Source: DASXBA01 sp046729895 (lineage in GTDB: Bacteria > Actinomycetota > Thermoleophilia > Solirubrobacterales > Thermoleophilaceae). Taken from it: a stretch of 16,805 bases of DNA. Location: contig JBKPHP010000174.1 in NCBI GenBank assembly GCA_046729895.1, positions 1 through 16,805 on the forward strand, written 5' to 3'. The position numbers and the translations under genes were made by a program. Below are positions 14,469 through 16,805 of this stretch, piece after piece. The stretch's first letter is position 1; every line of letters starts with the position of its first letter. The notes beneath the pieces were generated by a model that saw only the letters and a program-made list of their open reading frames with translations, had not been told where the DNA came from and ran no database searches.

Positions 14469-14893
14469 GTCACGTCGACCCGCCGCCTGTCGCCGCCGAG
14501 GTGCTCGAGCACGACGCGGGCGGCAACGCGCTCGAAGGCGGGCTCGCCGGCCGCGGGCCACTCCACGAAGCTGATCCTGTCCGGCGTGAGGTAGTCGTCC
14601 AACAGCCCGGGATCCTCGCGCGCCATGGAGGCGAGGCGGAAGAGATCGACGTGTGCGACCTCCACCGTGCCTTCGTGGACCTGGCCGATGGTGAAGGTGG
14701 GGCTCGTAACGGGTGCCTCCACTCCTAGCGCCCTGCAGGCGCCGCGGATGAACGTCGTCTTGCCGCTGCCAAGGTCGCCGCCGACCAGGACCACGTCCCC
14801 AGGCCTGAGCCGTCGCGCCAGCTCGGCGCCGGCGGCCTCAGTCTCCGCGGGACTGGCGGTCTCGATCGTCAGCGAGTGAAGTCTGCCTGTCAC
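14465..14893 (-). CDS. tsaE: tRNA t6A synthesis ATPase TsaE
   Basis: A 142-residue P-loop ATPase that drives cycling of the t6A-forming TsaB-TsaD complex. Walker A is GDLGSGKTT (39-47), then SPTFTI (64-69), the HVDLFRL block (81-87) and FVEWP near residue 110, all typical of TsaE. The GTG start at 14891-14893 lacks a close ribosome binding site (GGAG is about 17 bases away), so the exact start is not certain. It is the first gene of the minus-strand operon and is divergent from the protease gene across a 138-base gap. Confidence 0.95.
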   Translation of the reverse strand: MTGRLHSLTIETASPAETEAAGAELARRLRPGDVVLVGGDLGSGKTTFIRGACRALGVEAPVTSPTFTIGQVHEGTVEVAHVDLFRLASMAREDPGLLDDYLTPDRISFVEWPAAGEPAFERVAARVVLEHLGGDRRRVDVT

Positions 14894-15031
14894 CGCTTTG
14901 GGTAGGTTCGCTCCGGGAACACTCGATTCACGACGGCGTCGTTGCTGCGGCAGGGGAATGCTCGCGCGCGACGTCCACCTGGGCCGGCTCCTCGCCGGGG
15001 ATCGAGTGAAGAACTTGAGCGAGAGGCATAA
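14894..15031. other. Divergent intergenic region, tsaE versus protease
   Basis: This 138-base gap should hold promoters for both the long minus-strand operon and the plus-strand protease gene, but I cannot identify convincing -35/-10 pairs. Two short perfect inverted repeats are present (ACGAC/GTCGT at 14930-14942 and CCGGC/GCCGG at 14984-14998); in GC-rich DNA these are weak evidence. The plus-strand ribosome binding site GAGAGG lies just before the protease ATG. No tRNA or Rex palindrome was seen. Confidence 0.35.
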
Positions 15032-15994
15032 ATGCGTACCCAGCTGAGCATTTTGATCCGACCGGCGCTGCTAGCGGCCGCGCTGTCGCTCGTGACCGTG
15101 GCGAGCGCCTCCGCGGGACTGCCGCGGCTGGGCGCAGCACCCGACGCCGTGAACCTGCGCTCGGTCCCCGGCACGAGCACGTACGGGGCCGGGCACCAGG
15201 TGCCCATGCGTTCCGCGCCGCCGGCCTGGTACACGGACGCGGTCGCGGCCAGGGTGCGCGCCGCGAACGGCCGGCCCGTCGCTGCACCCAACGACGCGCC
15301 CCTCCCTGGCGAGGTTGGCATTCGGCCCGGCTCCTGGGTACTCGAGCCCTACGGCTGCACCACCAACTTCGTCTTCGGCAGCCCGGGCTCCTAGTCGATC
15401 GGCACGGCGGGCCACTGCGTCGACAAGGTCGGCGACCACGTGGTGCTGCTGACGCTCGCGCCGAACAGCCGGAACCCGGTCCTGGTGGACATCGGAGCGG
15501 CGGTGAAGCGCGTCGAGAGCGGTATCGGCAACGACTTTGCGCTGATCTCGATCCGCTCCGACCTCCTGCAGTGGGTAAGCCCGACCGCCGCGGTGGTGGC
15601 CGGTCCGTGCGGCCGCTACTTCGGGTATCGGCCGCACGGCGTGGTCCATTACGGCCACGGCCTGGCCATCGGCACCGGCGGGACCCCCCGCGCCGGCCTC
15701 GCGCTCACCTGGAAGGCCAACGCCTACGGCTGGGACGGCGAGGCCATCTTCGGAGACTCCGGCAGCGCCGTGCGAATCGACTCGCTACAGGCCGCCGGCG
15801 ACCTCACCCACCTCGTGGTCGACGAGAACTGGCTGCCGAGCTTCAGAGCGGGGACCCGGATCGGCAGGATGGAGCAGATCGCCGGCAGGTCGCTCGCGGC
15901 CAGCCCGCTCTGCACGAGCACGAGCGACCTGGACGACGGCGGAGAGCCCTGGTCCCCGGTCGTCAGTGGGAACGGCACGATCAGGCTGCCATAG
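15032..15994 (+). pseudogene. Secreted trypsin-like serine protease with an in-frame TAG
   Basis: The frame encodes 320 residues with one internal amber codon at 15392-15394. A signal peptide is clear: charged MRTQLSILIR, a hydrophobic stretch, then an ASASA cleavage site near residue 28. A pro-region leads to GCTTNFVFGSPGS, the TAG (codon 121), and SIGTAGHCV. The catalytic triad is intact after the stop: H128 (GTAGHC), D168 (NDFALISI) and S243 (GDSGSAV), typical of chymotrypsin-family S1 enzymes. GAGAGG six bases before the ATG is a good ribosome binding site. The stop sits where related proteins often have an aromatic residue, so a TAC-to-TAG change would explain it. It could be a recent mutation, a sequencing error, or readthrough. 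It converges on the glycosylase gene with four bases between their stops. Confidence 0.8.
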
Positions 15995-15998
15995 CCGT

Positions 15999-16658
15999 CT
16001 AGCCGAAGAGGTCCAGCTGCGACGCGGCAGCGGGCTCCGGAGCGTCGGCCGGGGGCGGCATGCCGGGCGGCTGCGGCGGGGGCTCTTCGAGCAACGCAGG
16101 AAGCCCCTGGAAGTCGTCCCTTAGGGCGTCCAGGGTGGCGGGGGTGCGGAGCGCCGCCGCCGGATGACAGAGCGGATAGATGCGCACCCAGCGGCCGCCC
16201 AGCTCGTGGACCTGCGGCCTGCCGCGCACGCTCATGATGCCCCTGCTGCTGCGCGTGAGGAGCTTGGTGGCGAAGTTCCCGAGCGTGCAGACGACCTTCG
16301 GCTCTATCAGCTCGACCTTGCGGTAGAGGAACGGCTTGCAGGCCGCGATCTCGTCCGGCTGGGGGTCGCGGTTGTCGGGCGGGCGGCAGCAGAGGACGTT
16401 GGTGATGAAGACGTCCTTGCGCGACAGGCCCACCTCTCCGAGCAGCTGGTCGAGCAGCTGTCCGGCCCGTCCGACGAAGGGCAGACCCTGTTCGTCCTCG
16501 ACCCGGCCGGGCGCCTCGCCGACGAACATCAGGTCGGCATCGGCGTTGCCCGCGCCGAACACGAGATTGGCGCGGCTCTCCGCAAGCGGGCAGTCGTGGC
16601 ACTCCCGCATCTCCTTGAGAAGGGCCACGAGCTGGCCCCGGCGCGCCGCTGCGTCCAC
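15999..16658 (-). CDS. Family 4 [4Fe-4S] uracil-DNA glycosylase with clamp-binding-like tail
   Basis: A 219-residue DNA repair enzyme that removes uracil from DNA. Motif A is GEAPG (47-51), followed by EDEQGLPFVGRAGQLLD and NVLCCRPPDNRDP; motif B is HPAAALR (165-171). The cluster cysteines fit C20, C23, C91 and C107, the family 4 spacing. After the catalytic domain comes a proline-rich linker (about 191-212) and a terminal QLDLFG (214-219), which matches the beta sliding clamp binding consensus QL(S/D)LF. The GTG start at 16656-16658 has no strong ribosome binding site; a start a few codons downstream is possible. It is convergent with the protease gene. The stop is TAG. Confidence 0.93.
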   Translation of the reverse strand: MDAAARRGQLVALLKEMRECHDCPLAESRANLVFGAGNADADLMFVGEAPGRVEDEQGLPFVGRAGQLLDQLLGEVGLSRKDVFITNVLCCRPPDNRDPQPDEIAACKPFLYRKVELIEPKVVCTLGNFATKLLTRSSRGIMSVRGRPQVHELGGRWVRIYPLCHPAAALRTPATLDALRDDFQGLPALLEEPPPQPPGMPPPADAPEPAAASQLDLFG

Positions 16659-16776
16659 GGGCGCCAGCTTAGGCGGCGGTTGGTCGGGTAGTGACCGAAG
16701 GCGGCGGTTTTCCGCGGAGCGAGCGGTATCCTTTCGGGCGCGGCCGCTACCCGCCGTCGGGAGTGGACCGGCAACG
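16659..16776. other. Short intergenic region upstream of two divergent genes
   Basis: This 118-base stretch separates the minus-strand glycosylase from a plus-strand start at the right edge. A TATCCT at about 16728-16733 could be a plus-strand -10 element, but I cannot pair it with a -35 at normal spacing. Nothing else is recognisable. Confidence 0.25.
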
Positions 16777-16805
16777 ATGACCTCGAAGAACGAAAGCGTC
16801 GCCCC
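16777..16805 (+). CDS. Possible start of an unidentified gene, cut by window edge
   Basis: An ATG at 16777-16779 opens a frame reading MTSKNESVA before the window ends. GGGAG lies about 12 bases upstream and a TATCCT further back. Too little is present to name a family; the frame could also be chance. Its divergent placement relative to the glycosylase makes a real gene plausible. Confidence 0.35.

Noticed and set aside
14890..15321. Minus-strand open frame of 143 codons opposite the protease gene
   Set aside because: Composition is shadow-like and it overlaps the signal peptide and pro-region of a recognisable protease on the other strand.
15395..15994. A separate protease gene starting after the TAG
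   Set aside because: The first in-frame start after the stop (GTG at 15440) lies beyond the catalytic histidine, so an independent product would lack the triad and a signal peptide.

Overview
High-GC, gene-dense chromosomal DNA, most likely from an actinobacterium. A deep lineage such as Thermoleophilia (Solirubrobacterales/Gaiellales type) would fit, but that is inferred from gene content and GC only. GTG and TTG starts are frequent, and neighbouring genes are often joined by 4-base stop/start overlaps. Almost everything is on the minus strand, so it reads from right to left. No rRNA, tRNA, CRISPR array, insertion sequence or phage gene was recognised.

Right part (about 16.8 to 14.9 kb): a clipped start of a plus-strand gene at the very edge; a family 4 [4Fe-4S] uracil-DNA glycosylase on the minus strand with a C-terminal tail that looks like a sliding-clamp binding peptide; and, convergent with it, a secreted trypsin-like protease interrupted by one in-frame TAG just before its catalytic histidine.

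Centre (14.9 to 7.0 kb, minus): a tightly packed operon tsaE-tsaB-rimI-tsaD-glutaredoxin-rex-carboxylate-amine ligase-DUF1844-MTA phosphorylase-hppA. Six consecutive-style junctions are 4-base overlaps (GTGA, ATGA or TTGA). It joins t6A tRNA modification to NADH sensing (Rex), thiol chemistry, methylthioadenosine salvage and a K+-independent proton-pumping pyrophosphatase. It is followed by an AbiEi/DUF559-type gene broken by a single-base frameshift.

Left part (6.05 kb to the left edge, minus): a leader that matches the ykkC riboswitch family (guanidine-I most likely) sits directly in front of a DMT/EamA transporter. This is followed closely by two paralogous APC permeases carrying C-terminal universal-stress (Usp) domains, with a 64-residue two-helix membrane protein between them, and then by two TrkA-type (KTN/RCK) potassium-channel regulatory proteins, each preceded by a leader with a strong inverted repeat. 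The most interesting proposal is a ykkC-controlled transporter operon with an EamA protein as its first gene and Usp-fused permeases next to potassium-gating subunits.
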